From the NCBI GenBank assembly GCA_963169235.1, contig CAUJCX010000054.1:1-45843 (forward strand): a stretch of 45,843 nt of DNA, given 5' to 3'. The DNA is from Actinomycetota bacterium. Lineage in GTDB: Bacteria > Actinomycetota > Thermoleophilia > Miltoncostaeales > Miltoncostaeaceae. The notes under the pieces were generated by a model. It searched no databases and had not been told where the DNA came from. It was given only the letters and a program-made list of their open reading frames with translations. A program made the translations under genes and the position numbers. This document shows positions 7,710 through 16,322 of the stretch, piece by piece (position 1 is the stretch's first letter; each line of letters starts with the position of its first letter).

Positions 7710-9830
7710 TTACACCGTCGACTCGCGCCCCGCGCGCGCGGCGCGGCGCGGGCCACCCAGCCACGACGGTGCCCACCAGTTGGCGCGGCCCAGGAGGCCC
7801 ATCAGCGCGGGCACCAGGAACGCGCGGATGACGGTGGCGTCGATCAGCACCGACAGGGCGGTGCCCACGCCCACCAGCTTGATGAACACGATCTCCGACG
7901 TGGCGAACGCCCCGATCGCGGCCACCATCAACAGGGCGGCGGCGGTGACGATGCGCCCCGTGCGGGCCAGCCCGATGGACACGGCCTCGCGGTCGGACGC
8001 GCCCGCCCGCCGCGCCTCGAGGATGCGGGCCAAGAGGAACGTGCCGTAGTCGGTGGACAGGGCGAACGCGATCGCGAACAGCAGCACCGGCTGCGTGGCC
8101 TCGAGCGCCCCCTGCGACGTGAAGCCCAGGAGTCCCTCCAGGTGCCCGTCCTGGAAGATCAGCACCAGCAGGCCGAACGTGGCGGCGATGGTGAGGCCGT
8201 TGAGCAGCACGGCCTTGATGGGCAGCACCACCGAGCGGGTCATCACGAACAGGATGATGAACGTGGTGCCCACCAGGAGCGCCAGGGCCCACGGGATGCG
8301 CTGCGCCAGCACGTCCTGCTGATCGAGGAAGCGGGCGGTCTGGCCACCGACCTCCGCCTGCAAGGGTGACTCGATGGCGCGCAGGTTCTGCACCAGGTCC
8401 TTGGTGCCCTGGTCGAGCTGCGATCCGGGCGGCACCACGTCGATGCGCCAGACGCCCTCGGCCACCTCGCGGGCGGGCGACACCAGCGACCCGGCGGCGA
8501 CGCGGGCGACGTCCTGCCGGTAGGCCTTGACCTGCGCCGCGGCACCCGGTCCCGCGTTCACCGCCACCAGCACGGGCGCGGACGCGTCACCCGGGTACGT
8601 GCGCTCCATCACGTCCTGCGCCTGCCGGGCCGAGTGGTCCGTGGGCAGCATCGACGCGTCCACCGCGGTGAAGCGTACGCCCAGGAACGGGGAGCCCAGC
8701 GCGATGAGGGCGGCGCCCACCACCACGGCCACCACTACCGGGCGGCCGAGCACCCGGTGCGACAGGCGGTACCAGCCCGTGCGCGGCAACGCGGCGGAGG
8801 TGGGCTCGCGACGCACCCAGCGGCGGGGCGTGAACGCGTCGATGCGGCGCCCCAGGAGCGCCAGCGTGGCGGGCACCAGCGTCAGCGTCACGAGCGCCGC
8901 CGCCAGCGGCACCACGATGCCGGCCACGCCCATCGAGCGCAGGAAGTTCTGCGGGAATACCAGCAGCGACGCCAGCGCGGTGCTGACGGTGAGGGCGCTG
9001 AACACGACGGTGCGGCCCGCGGTGCGCACGGTGGCCACCGCGGCCGCACGCGGCGCCAGACCACCGGCCAGCTCCTCACGGAAGCGCGACACCATCAGCA
9101 GGCTGTAGTCGACGGCGAGGCCCAGCCCCAGGCCGGTGACCAGGTTGAGCGCGAACACCGACACGCTCATCGCGGCCGCGTCCACCACGAGCAGCGCGAA
9201 GAACGTGACCATCACCGTCGAGGCCCCCACCACCACGGGCACCAGGGCCGCCACAGGGCTGCGGAAGATCAGGAACGCCAGCACGAACAGCAGCGGCATC
9301 ACCAGCAGCTCGGCCCGCGCGAGATCGGACTGCACCTGCGCGCCCACCTGCTCGCCGGCCACGACACCGCCGCCGAGGATGGCCGGCGTGCCGGCCAGCG
9401 CGGCCTGCGCGTCGGTGGCGACGTCGGCCTCCGACGCGTCCGAGCTCAGCGTGGCCGTCACCAGCACCGACGACCCGTCGCGGGCGGTACTCGACGCGTC
9501 GCCCGCCGCGGGGAGCCCCACGGACGCGATGCCGTCGACGGCCCGCAGCCGGGCGGCCACGGCGGCGACGTCGCGGCGGGCCTGCGGTGACGTCGCCCCG
9601 GTGGGCGTGGGCACCACCGCCACCACGCCGGGCGTGGCCTCGGCGCCGGTGGCGCGCGCGATCAGCGCCGCGGCGTGGGCGCTCGGTGAGCCGGGGTCGT
9701 CGAAGTCGTCGCCGCCGTCGAGCAGGCCGGGCAGCGGCCCCCCGATGACCGCGCAGGCGAACACCACGAATGCGGCCACCGCGATGACGGTGCGGGGCCG
9801 GGCAGAGACGAGACGCGAAAGCCATTGCAT
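7710..9830 (-). CDS. MMPL/RND-family membrane exporter
   Basis: The protein has 706 residues and about 12 predicted membrane segments in two similar halves, each with a large extracytoplasmic loop. The first half contains the membrane motif GLGLAVDYSLLMVSRFREEL and the second the corresponding ALSTDYGTFLLARILEARR, which carry the Asp-Tyr pair that MMPL/RND transporters use for proton coupling. The start is ATG 9830, where AAGGAG lies nine bases upstream; a longer frame would run across the promoter and the TetR start. Such proteins export lipids, peptidolipids or drugs. The gene is divergent from a TetR regulator and is probably repressed by it. The substrate is unknown. Confidence 0.95.
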   Translation of the reverse strand: MQWLSRLVSARPRTVIAVAAFVVFACAVIGGPLPGLLDGGDDFDDPGSPSAHAAALIARATGAEATPGVVAVVPTPTGATSPQARRDVAAVAARLRAVDGIASVGLPAAGDASSTARDGSSVLVTATLSSDASEADVATDAQAALAGTPAILGGGVVAGEQVGAQVQSDLARAELLVMPLLFVLAFLIFRSPVAALVPVVVGASTVMVTFFALLVVDAAAMSVSVFALNLVTGLGLGLAVDYSLLMVSRFREELAGGLAPRAAAVATVRTAGRTVVFSALTVSTALASLLVFPQNFLRSMGVAGIVVPLAAALVTLTLVPATLALLGRRIDAFTPRRWVRREPTSAALPRTGWYRLSHRVLGRPVVVAVVVGAALIALGSPFLGVRFTAVDASMLPTDHSARQAQDVMERTYPGDASAPVLVAVNAGPGAAAQVKAYRQDVARVAAGSLVSPAREVAEGVWRIDVVPPGSQLDQGTKDLVQNLRAIESPLQAEVGGQTARFLDQQDVLAQRIPWALALLVGTTFIILFVMTRSVVLPIKAVLLNGLTIAATFGLLVLIFQDGHLEGLLGFTSQGALEATQPVLLFAIAFALSTDYGTFLLARILEARRAGASDREAVSIGLARTGRIVTAAALLMVAAIGAFATSEIVFIKLVGVGTALSVLIDATVIRAFLVPALMGLLGRANWWAPSWLGGPRRAARAGRESTV

Positions 9831-9855
9831 GTCGATGCGCTCCTTGGGTGACGGG

Positions 9856-9883
9856 CGTAACCTTACGGCCGTTACTTTACGAG
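9856..9883. promoter_or_regulatory. Candidate TetR operator in the MMPL/tetR divergent promoter
   Basis: An AT-rich island in otherwise GC-rich DNA contains CGTAA-CC-TTACG (perfect 5-base arms, 9856-9867) and, overlapping it, GTAAC (9857-9861) mirrored by GTTAC (9871-9875). ACGGCCGT lies at the centre. It sits midway between the MMPL start (9830) and the tetR start (9911), as expected for a repressor acting on both. The 10-mer TAACCTTACG here also occurs in the second tetR promoter at 42093-42102. Confidence 0.55.
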
Positions 9884-9910
9884 CGTTCAGCGATCTGTCA
9901 AGGTCTCCCC

Positions 9911-10558
9911 ATGACATCTCGGCGAATCGGTTCCGACGAGCGCCGACCCGCGCGGCGGCGCAACCCGCGCGGCGAGGGCGGCCGCCTTCGGGACGACCTG
10001 CTTGACGCCGCCGGGGAGCTCATCGCCGAGGCGGGCCGGGTGGACGCCGCCTCCATCCGGGCCGTGGCGAGGCGCGCCGGGGTCAGCGCGCCCAGCGTGT
10101 ACCTGCACTTCGCCGACCGCGACGAGCTGGTGCAGGCGGTGCTGAAGCAGCGCTTCAACGACCTGCACGACGCCATCACCGAGGCCCTGGAGTCGAGCGG
10201 TCCCGAGGCCACCGCGGCCGAGTTCCTGTTCGCCGGATGCGCGGCGTACGTCGCGTACGGGCTGGACCATCCCGGGCCCTATCGCGTGCTGTTCGACTCC
10301 CCCGCCGAGCCGTTCACCCCGGACGCCTCCGCGGCCGCCGACGCCGCCCTGGGGCTTCTCATCGACGGCGTCGCGGCATGCCAGGCCGCCGGCAGCGACA
10401 TCCCCGGCACGCCTTTGGAGGTGGCGACGATGGTGTGGTGCGCGCTGCACGGCATCGTGATGCTGCGCGTGGCGAACCCGTTGTTCGCGTGGCCGCCCGT
10501 GGACGATGCCCTCAGGGTCATGCTCGAGCGGCTGGTGGGCCTTCCCGCCGAGGGCTGA
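9911..10558 (+). CDS. TetR/AcrR-family regulator with WHG-type C-terminal domain
   Basis: The protein has 215 residues. The N-terminal TetR DNA-binding domain includes LLDAAGELIAEAG and the helix-turn-helix SIRAVARRAGVSAPSVYLHFADRDEL split over about residues 35-70. The C-terminal ligand-binding domain contains MVWCALHGIVMLRV, the Trp-x-x-x-His-Gly signature of the WHG group. The ATG at 9911 is preferred because the basic N-terminus (TSRRIGSDERRPARRR) leads directly into the domain; an earlier GTG would read through the operator. It very probably represses the divergent MMPL exporter and itself through the site at 9856-9883. The ligand is unknown. Confidence 0.93.
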   Translation: MTSRRIGSDERRPARRRNPRGEGGRLRDDLLDAAGELIAEAGRVDAASIRAVARRAGVSAPSVYLHFADRDELVQAVLKQRFNDLHDAITEALESSGPEATAAEFLFAGCAAYVAYGLDHPGPYRVLFDSPAEPFTPDASAAADAALGLLIDGVAACQAAGSDIPGTPLEVATMVWCALHGIVMLRVANPLFAWPPVDDALRVMLERLVGLPAEG

Positions 10559-10577
10559 GGCACCTCACGCGGCGGGA

Positions 10578-10599
10578 GCCGGCCGGGGCGGGGGCCGGC
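10578..10599. terminator. Stem-loop between convergent tetR and sugar operon
   Basis: GCCGGCC (10578-10584) and GGCCGGC (10593-10599) form a 7-bp stem with an 8-base loop. It lies between the tetR stop (10558) and the end of the last gene of the opposing operon (10638). It has no T-run, so the assignment rests on position. Confidence 0.35.
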
Positions 10600-10637
10600 A
10601 GGGGGACGGGCCGGGGGATCCGGCCGTGCGCGGCGCG

Positions 10638-10832
10638 CTACGCGCGCGGAGAGGTGAAGTGGTGCCCGCCGCGGGCGCACCAGAACACCAGGCGACCGGC
10701 ATCGGTGCGGGCGACGCACGATCCGTCGTGGCGGTGCTCGGGGCAGGGTCGCTGCACCCCGTTCAAGAGGCCGTCGGGCGCGACGCGCGCGTGGGCGGGG
10801 ATGGTCCGTTCGAGGGTGGCTGTCGTCGTCAT
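10638..10832 (-). CDS. Small Cys/His-rich protein (possible zinc-binding), last gene of sugar operon
   Basis: This 64-residue protein has Cys30, His33, Cys39 and Cys52, with a His pair at 57-58. The pattern CxxH-x5-C-x12-C could bind a metal as a small zinc ribbon. No known family is recognised. The ATG at 10832 follows the dehydratase stop by only five bases. An AAAGGG nine bases before the ATG lies in the end of the dehydratase gene. Co-transcription with the sugar genes is therefore likely, but a role in glycan synthesis is not shown by sequence. Confidence 0.65.
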   Translation of the reverse strand: MTTTATLERTIPAHARVAPDGLLNGVQRPCPEHRHDGSCVARTDAGRLVFWCARGGHHFTSPRA

Positions 10833-10837
10833 GGTGT

Positions 10838-12760
10838 TCAGCCCTTTCGCTCGGCGTTGGCGTGGTCAGTGGATTCGTGGTCCAGGCGGAAGTCCCTACC
10901 CAGACCGAGCGCCCCCCACAACAGGGCGTCGACGCTCTCACCGTCGCGGCTCTCGGCGCGGTCACGCAGCGCCTCCAGACCCTCCTGGAGCCGCCGGGGA
11001 TCGAGCGGCGTCCGCGTGGCCCGCATCACTTTCGCGTAGCGGGTGGGACGTACCTGCTCGTCGACGTTGAAAAGTTCCTCGTGCAGCTTCTCCCCCGGCC
11101 GGATGCCCACGATCTCCACGCGGATGTCCTTGCCGGGCTCGTGCCCCGAGATCTCGATCATGCGGTGCGCCAGGTCGAGGATGCGCACGGGCTCGCCCAT
11201 GTCGAGCACGAAGATGTCGCCGCCGTCCGCGATGCCCGTCGCCTCGATCACCAGCTGCACGGCCTCGGGGATCGTCATGAAGTAGCGGGTCATCTCGGGG
11301 TGCGTCACCGTCACCGGCCCCCCGGCCGCGATCTGGCGCCGGAAGATGGGCAGCACCGAGCCGGAGCTGCCCAGCACGTTGCCGAACCGCACCGCCGCGA
11401 ACCGCGTGGTGGACGATGCGTTGCGCGACTCGATCACGCGCTCGGCGAGGGCCTTCGTGGCCCCCATCACGGTCTTGGGCTCCACGGCCTTGTCGGTGGA
11501 GATGAGGCAGAAGCGCTCCACCCCGAACTGCTCGCTGAGCGTGGTCATCAGCTCGGTCGCGAGCGCGTTGTTCGCGACGGCCTGCAGGGGGTTCAGCTCC
11601 ATCATCGGCACGTGCTTGTACGCGGCGGCGTGGAACACGATCTGCGGTCGGTGCTCGGCGAACGCCCGGGCCATCGCGACCTCGTCCTTGCAGTCGGCCA
11701 CCACCGGGGTGAGGCCGGTCCAGCCGCGCTCGCGCAGCTCGAGGTCGATCTGGAACAGGTTGTTCTCGGCGTGGTCCACCAGCACCAGGCGCTTCACGCC
11801 CAGGGCGACCACCTGGCGGCACAGCTCGCTGCCGATCGATCCGCCGGCGCCCGTCACCATCACCGTGCGGCCGTTGAGGTAGCGGGCCACCTTGGCCAGG
11901 TCGACCTCGATGGGGGCGCGTCCCAGCACGTCCTCCACCTGCACCTCGCGCAGCCGCCGCACGGTCACGTCGCCCGAGATCAGCTCGGGCAGGCTGGGCA
12001 GCGTCTTGCACGGCACGCGGGCCTCGCGGCACGCGTCCACGATCTCCTGGCGCACGGCGCCGGATGCGGACGGCATCGCGATGATGACCTCGTCGATCTC
12101 GAGCTCACGCAACAGGCGCGGCAGGTCGGCGCGGGTGCCGCGCACGCGCACGCCGACGACGCGGATGCCCTGCTTGCGCATGTCGTCGTCCACCAGCCCC
12201 ACGGGCGTGTAGCCCAGGGCCCGGTTGCGCTTCATCTCCTTGATCATGATGTTGCCGGCCTCGCCGGCACCCACCACCAGCACCTCGCGGCCGCGGCTGA
12301 GGGCCTCCGACCGCGGCGGGCGCTCGATGAGGCTGCGCACCAGGAACCGGGCGCCGGCCACCAGCACCATGCTGAACAGCAGGTGCGCCACCAGCACGCC
12401 GCGCGGCACGCTGGGCACCCGGTCGGGCCGCCACAGCGTGAACACCGCCAGCACCACCAGGCCGGCCAGCGCGCACGCGGCCAGGATGGTCTGGATGTCG
12501 CGCAGGCTCGTGAAGCGCCACCACTTGGTGTAGAAGCGGGCCACCACGAACACCAGGAGCGTGATGCCCACCACCAGCCACACGGTGTCCTCGAACAGGC
12601 GCTCGTAGCGGCGGGCGGGGTTGCCGTCGAAGCGCATCTGGAACGCGAGCCAGTACGCGAACGCCACCAGGCACGCGTCGGCCACCACCTGGGCCAGGCG
12701 GTGCACGCCGGTGCGGGGCGTCAGCCGGCGCGGGATCCAGGCCACCAGCCAGTCCCTCAT
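10838..12760 (-). CDS. Membrane nucleotide-sugar 4,6-dehydratase (CapD/PglF-like polysaccharide biosynthesis protein)
   Basis: The 640-residue protein combines four membrane segments (about 24-43, 59-78, 92-110, 121-140) with two Rossmann domains. The first has VVGAGEAGN (about 162-170) and belongs to the CoA-binding-like domain of this family. The second is the catalytic SDR domain with TGAGGSIG (303-310), AAAYKHVPMME, and STDKAV followed by MGATK, where Met replaces the usual catalytic Tyr. That replacement is typical of long UDP-GlcNAc 4,6-dehydratases such as PglF and WbpM. The reaction makes a 4-keto-6-deoxy sugar, the substrate for a DegT-type aminotransferase, which is encoded two genes upstream. 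ATG 12760 overlaps the stop of the DUF354 gene (ATGA). The precise sugar is not determined. Confidence 0.94.
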   Translation of the reverse strand: MRDWLVAWIPRRLTPRTGVHRLAQVVADACLVAFAYWLAFQMRFDGNPARRYERLFEDTVWLVVGITLLVFVVARFYTKWWRFTSLRDIQTILAACALAGLVVLAVFTLWRPDRVPSVPRGVLVAHLLFSMVLVAGARFLVRSLIERPPRSEALSRGREVLVVGAGEAGNIMIKEMKRNRALGYTPVGLVDDDMRKQGIRVVGVRVRGTRADLPRLLRELEIDEVIIAMPSASGAVRQEIVDACREARVPCKTLPSLPELISGDVTVRRLREVQVEDVLGRAPIEVDLAKVARYLNGRTVMVTGAGGSIGSELCRQVVALGVKRLVLVDHAENNLFQIDLELRERGWTGLTPVVADCKDEVAMARAFAEHRPQIVFHAAAYKHVPMMELNPLQAVANNALATELMTTLSEQFGVERFCLISTDKAVEPKTVMGATKALAERVIESRNASSTTRFAAVRFGNVLGSSGSVLPIFRRQIAAGGPVTVTHPEMTRYFMTIPEAVQLVIEATGIADGGDIFVLDMGEPVRILDLAHRMIEISGHEPGKDIRVEIVGIRPGEKLHEELFNVDEQVRPTRYAKVMRATRTPLDPRRLQEGLEALRDRAESRDGESVDALLWGALGLGRDFRLDHESTDHANAERKG

Positions 12761-13758
12761 CGCGCCGCCTCCAGCATGAGGTCGAGCAGCACGTCGGGGT
12801 CGCGGAACGGCGGCGGCGCGGTGCGGTCGCGCGGCACCACGGCCACGTCGCCGGCCGCGTCCAGGCGGCGCAGGCGTCCCTCGGCGATCAGGCGGCGATC
12901 GACCGCGCCCATGGTGCCGGCGAACGGGGTGTACGCGGGCACGCCCAGCGCCACCGCCTCGCGGTTCATGGTGCCGCCCGCGCTCACCACCAGGTCGGCC
13001 TCGGCCACCAGGCTGGGTCCGTCGATGGGGCGCTCGGGCACGATGGCGCGGGTGCCGCGCAGTTGCCGACGCTGATCCTCCGTGCGCGGAAGCACCACGG
13101 TCTGCACCTCGCTGTCGTCCAGAAGGCGGCTGAGCGTCGCGGCGAACACGTCGTTCGACAGGCCCCGATGGTACAGCGTGACCTCGGGAGGCGGGCGTAG
13201 CACGGCCGTCACCGTGTCGTCGTCGAGCCCCAGCTCGGCGCGCACCCCCGGGTCGAGCGCGTGGTCGGCGAGGTAGTACTCCTCTTTGAGGCCCGCATAC
13301 CGCAACAGCTTGGGCGACCGGATGCCGTAGCGCCACAGGCTCCACTCGGGGATGGCCGCCGGCACCAGCACGCGCCGCGCGAACCGGCCGTTGGTGTGGT
13401 GCATGGCGGCCGCGTACTCGTAGTCGAACATGGTCACCTGCGGCGTGTCCGCCAGGCGGGCCGCGACGGGCTGGTCGGTGCTGCCGTGGGCGACGGCAAG
13501 GTCGAACCGCTCGCGCCGCGCAAAGCGGACGAGCGTCGCGGTGCGCTCGGCCATCGCCCGGGCCTTGTCGCGTACCCCCGCCCCGCCGTGGGCGCCCACC
13601 ACGGTGTGGGCGATGCCGAAGCGGTCCAGGAGCCCCACCGTCTGCGCGAAGTCACGCGACGTGACGGTGACGTCGTGCCCGCGCTCCCGCAGCCGTGCGA
13701 TGAACGGGCGGAAGATGACGGCGTGCGGCGAGTTGGTGACGTCGAACCAGATGCGCAG
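12757..13758 (-). CDS. DUF354-family protein (glycosyltransferase-like fold) with non-canonical start codon
   Basis: The first in-frame GTG is at 13638. However, the frame upstream encodes a conserved family N-terminus: RIWFDVTNSPHAVIF then FIARLRERGHDVTVTSRDF. This is the Rossmann beta-alpha start of DUF354 proteins. No ATG, GTG or TTG exists in that frame between 13638 and an in-frame stop upstream near 13858. The best starts are CTG 13758 (giving a protein of 333 residues that begins at the usual position) or CTG 13794. The C-terminal half has VSAGGTMNREAVALGVPAYT, a UDP-sugar-epimerase/glycosyltransferase-B-like loop. It sits between the aminotransferase and the dehydratase genes. A role in surface glycan assembly is inferred from context. 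Confidence 0.85.
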   Translation of the reverse strand: MRIWFDVTNSPHAVIFRPFIARLRERGHDVTVTSRDFAQTVGLLDRFGIAHTVVGAHGGAGVRDKARAMAERTATLVRFARRERFDLAVAHGSTDQPVAARLADTPQVTMFDYEYAAAMHHTNGRFARRVLVPAAIPEWSLWRYGIRSPKLLRYAGLKEEYYLADHALDPGVRAELGLDDDTVTAVLRPPPEVTLYHRGLSNDVFAATLSRLLDDSEVQTVVLPRTEDQRRQLRGTRAIVPERPIDGPSLVAEADLVVSAGGTMNREAVALGVPAYTPFAGTMGAVDRRLIAEGRLRRLDAAGDVAVVPRDRTAPPPFRDPDVLLDLMLEAAR

Positions 13759-13795
13759 GCGCCGCCCGGCGGCGATGTCGTGACCGGGCGTCAGG

Positions 13796-14905
13796 TCACC
13801 CCACCGCTTCGCGGGCCTGGGCCACGGCGTCCACCACGTACGCGGCCTCCTCGGCCGTCAGGTGGGGATGCATCGGCAGCGCCAGCGCGGTGCGCGCGCA
13901 CTCCTCGGCCACCGGCAGGTCGCCCTCCCGGTAGCCAAGGTGGGCGAACACCGGCTGCAGGTGCATGGGGATGCCGTAGTACACGGCGCTCGCGACGCCG
14001 CGCTCCTTCAGCGCCGCCTGCACCGCCTCGCGGTTCTCGTGGCGGGCCATGTAGAGGTGGTAGATGGGGTGCGCGTCGGCCCGCACGCCGGGCAGCGTCA
14101 TGTACTCGCCCAGGCCCGCGGCGGCGTACGCGGCGGCGGCGGCGCGGCGGCCGTCGTTCCAGTCGTGCACGTGCTTCAGGAAGATGCGGATGACGGCGGC
14201 CTGCAGGTCGTCGAGGCGCGAGTTGTAGCCCACCTCCTCGAACACCACCTTGTCCTTCGAGCCGTGGAACCGCAGGCGGCGCACGCGCGCGGCCACCTCG
14301 GGGTCCTTGCACACCACCATGCCGCCGTCGCCGATGCCCGGCAGGTTCTTGGTGGGGAAGAAGCTGAGGGTGGCGATGTCGCCCATGGCGCACACGGGCG
14401 TACCCGCGTCGGACGCGCCGTAGGCCTGGGCGGCGTCCTCGATGATGGGCAGGCCGTGCGCGTCGGCGATGGGCCGCAGCGCGCGGACGTCGGCGGGGTG
14501 GCCGAAGATGTGCACGGGCATGATCGCCTTGGTGCGGGGCGTGATCTTGGCCTCCACCAGGGCCGGGTCGATGCAGTAGTCGTCGGCCCGGATGTCGCAG
14601 AACACCGGGGTGGCGCCCATGCGCGCGATGGCCTCGGCCGTGGCGTAGAACGTGTAGGGCGTGGTGATGACCTCGTCGCCCGGGCCGATGTCCAGCGCGT
14701 TCAGCGCGATCACCAGCGCGTCCGTGCCGTTCGCGACGCCCACGCAGTGGCGTCCGTCCACCTCGGCGCCGATCTCCTCCTCCAGCGCCGTGACGTGGGG
14801 TCCCAGGATGAACCGCCCGCTGTCGAGGACGCCGGCGATGGCCGCGTCGATCTCCGCGCGCAGGGGGCCGTACTGGGACCCGATGTCCATGAGGGGTACG
14901 TTCAC
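13796..14905 (-). CDS. DegT/DnrJ/EryC1-family PLP-dependent sugar aminotransferase
   Basis: The 369-residue enzyme transfers an amino group to a nucleotide-linked keto sugar. Visible features are DSGRFILGPHVTALEEEI at the N-terminus, NGTDALVIALNAL (phosphate-binding region), IIEDAAQAYGA with the cofactor-stacking Asp, and the PLP Schiff-base Lys176 in SFFPTKNLPGIGDGG. The start is GTG 14905 (V-N-V-P-L-M-D-I), because GGGAG lies five bases upstream. A longer frame to 14944 has no such site. It heads an operon with the DUF354 protein and the 4,6-dehydratase, so it probably aminates the dehydratase product to give an amino-dideoxy sugar. Which carbon is aminated cannot be read from sequence. Confidence 0.95.
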   Translation of the reverse strand: MNVPLMDIGSQYGPLRAEIDAAIAGVLDSGRFILGPHVTALEEEIGAEVDGRHCVGVANGTDALVIALNALDIGPGDEVITTPYTFYATAEAIARMGATPVFCDIRADDYCIDPALVEAKITPRTKAIMPVHIFGHPADVRALRPIADAHGLPIIEDAAQAYGASDAGTPVCAMGDIATLSFFPTKNLPGIGDGGMVVCKDPEVAARVRRLRFHGSKDKVVFEEVGYNSRLDDLQAAVIRIFLKHVHDWNDGRRAAAAAYAAAGLGEYMTLPGVRADAHPIYHLYMARHENREAVQAALKERGVASAVYYGIPMHLQPVFAHLGYREGDLPVAEECARTALALPMHPHLTAEEAAYVVDAVAQAREAVG

Positions 14906-15022
14906 TCTCGCTCCCGATGATCGAGCTGTGTCTTGAGTCAGCACGCGCGCTCATGGCGCGCGGTCTCGCAGGCGTTGGCCACGCCCGGTGGGCGCGACGC
15001 GACGACAGGCGCGGGCAGGCCC

Positions 15023-16228
15023 CTACCCTACCAGCCCGTCCTCCTGCGCCTCCTCGCCGGTGGCATCCGACCCCCGGGACGCCGCCGCGACGGGCAGCGT
15101 CACCGACACCGTCGTGCCGAAGCCCTCACGGGATTCGGCCGCGACGTGCCCGCCGAAGCGCTCGACGATGTGCTTCACGATGGACAGGCCCAGGCCGGTG
15201 CCCCCCATCTGCTTGCTGCGCGACGGATCCGCCCGGTAGAACCGCTCGAACACGTGCGCCAGGTGCCGCTCGGGGATGCCGACGCCGTCATCGGCGACGG
15301 CGAGGCGCACCCAGCTGCCGCCGCGTCCCTCAGGCCCGTCCGCGGGCTCCACGGTGACCGTGGCCGTGGCCTGCGGGCCGGCGTATCTGACGGCGTTCTC
15401 GAGCAGGTTGCGCACCACGGTCTCGGCCATGCCCTCCGTCAGAGGCACCAGCACGGGCGGGCCGTCGGGCAGCACCATCGTGACGTCCTGGCGCTGCGCC
15501 AGGTCGGCCAGCGAGTGCGCCGAGCGCAGGATCGCGTCCCGCAGGTCGCTGTGGTCGCGGTGCGAGCGGCTGGGCTCCGACTCCAGTTGCGACAAGAACA
15601 GGATGTCGGTGATGAGGGCGTCCAGGCGCCGGATCTCCGCCGACGCCCGGGCGACGAAGCGGGAGTGCGTGTCCTCGTCGAGGTCGGGGTCGTCGAGGGC
15701 CTCCAGCAGCCCGCCCAGCCCCGTCAGGGGCGTGCGCAGCTCGTGCGAGACGTTGGCGACGAACTGCGAGCGCAGCTCCTCGTACGCGACGGCCTCCGTC
15801 AGGTCGGTGAGGTACACCAGCGCCTCGGGAGCGCCGTCGTGGCGGCGGCGCTCCACCTGCACGCGATACGTGCGGCGATCCGACGAGAACAGGCGCAGTT
15901 GCTCGGAGCGAGGCTCGCCGTCGTCCAGCGTGTGCGCCACCATCTCGGCCAGGCGGTGCTCGCCGAAGGCATCCAGCACCCCCATGCCCGCCGCCACGTG
16001 GGGGAACCGCTCGAGCGTGCGGGCGTTGGCCTCGATGATCTGGTTCGCGGCGTTCACCCGCAGGCCGGAGATGGGCATCACGGCGAACACGCTGTCGCCC
16101 GGCGTGCCGGGCACCGCGGCCGTTGCCGCACCCGGCGGCGTGGGACGCGCCAGGCGTCGTCGCTGCTGCACGACCACGACCGCCAGCGTCACCACCACCG
16201 CAGCGAGAATGATGGCGAGCGTCTCCAC
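15023..16228 (-). CDS. Sensor histidine kinase, PhoR/SenX3-like, without adjacent response regulator
   Basis: The 401-residue kinase has one N-terminal membrane segment. A PAS-like sensor follows at about residues 48-150 (NQIIEANARTLERFP, then YLTDLTEAVAYEELR). The HisKA domain has phosphoacceptor His162 in FVANVSHELRTPL. The HATPase_c domain has NLLENAVRYA, DDGVGIPERH, FERFYRADPSRS and GGTGLGLSIVKHI. This organisation is that of phosphate-type PhoR/SenX3 kinases. No response regulator lies next to it, which is unusual. GTG 16228 is preferred over a GTG at 16252 because the membrane segment begins immediately after and GATACT lies six bases before it. It is upstream of the sugar operon on the same strand, 117 bases before the aminotransferase start. 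Confidence 0.92.
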   Translation of the reverse strand: METLAIILAAVVVTLAVVVVQQRRRLARPTPPGAATAAVPGTPGDSVFAVMPISGLRVNAANQIIEANARTLERFPHVAAGMGVLDAFGEHRLAEMVAHTLDDGEPRSEQLRLFSSDRRTYRVQVERRRHDGAPEALVYLTDLTEAVAYEELRSQFVANVSHELRTPLTGLGGLLEALDDPDLDEDTHSRFVARASAEIRRLDALITDILFLSQLESEPSRSHRDHSDLRDAILRSAHSLADLAQRQDVTMVLPDGPPVLVPLTEGMAETVVRNLLENAVRYAGPQATATVTVEPADGPEGRGGSWVRLAVADDGVGIPERHLAHVFERFYRADPSRSKQMGGTGLGLSIVKHIVERFGGHVAAESREGFGTTVSVTLPVAAASRGSDATGEEAQEDGLVG

Positions 16229-16322
16229 GTCCCCAGTATCGCGTACACGCAACCGTTACCTGGCTCGTACCGCGCCGACAGAGGGTCCTGACATCCTGGG
16301 GGCGCCCCACCACCAAGGACCG

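Noticed and set aside
15276-16322. Upstream extension of the glycosidase gene
   Set aside because: The frame is open but Ser/Arg-rich, antisense to the kinase gene, and lies before a clear signal peptide starting at 16323.
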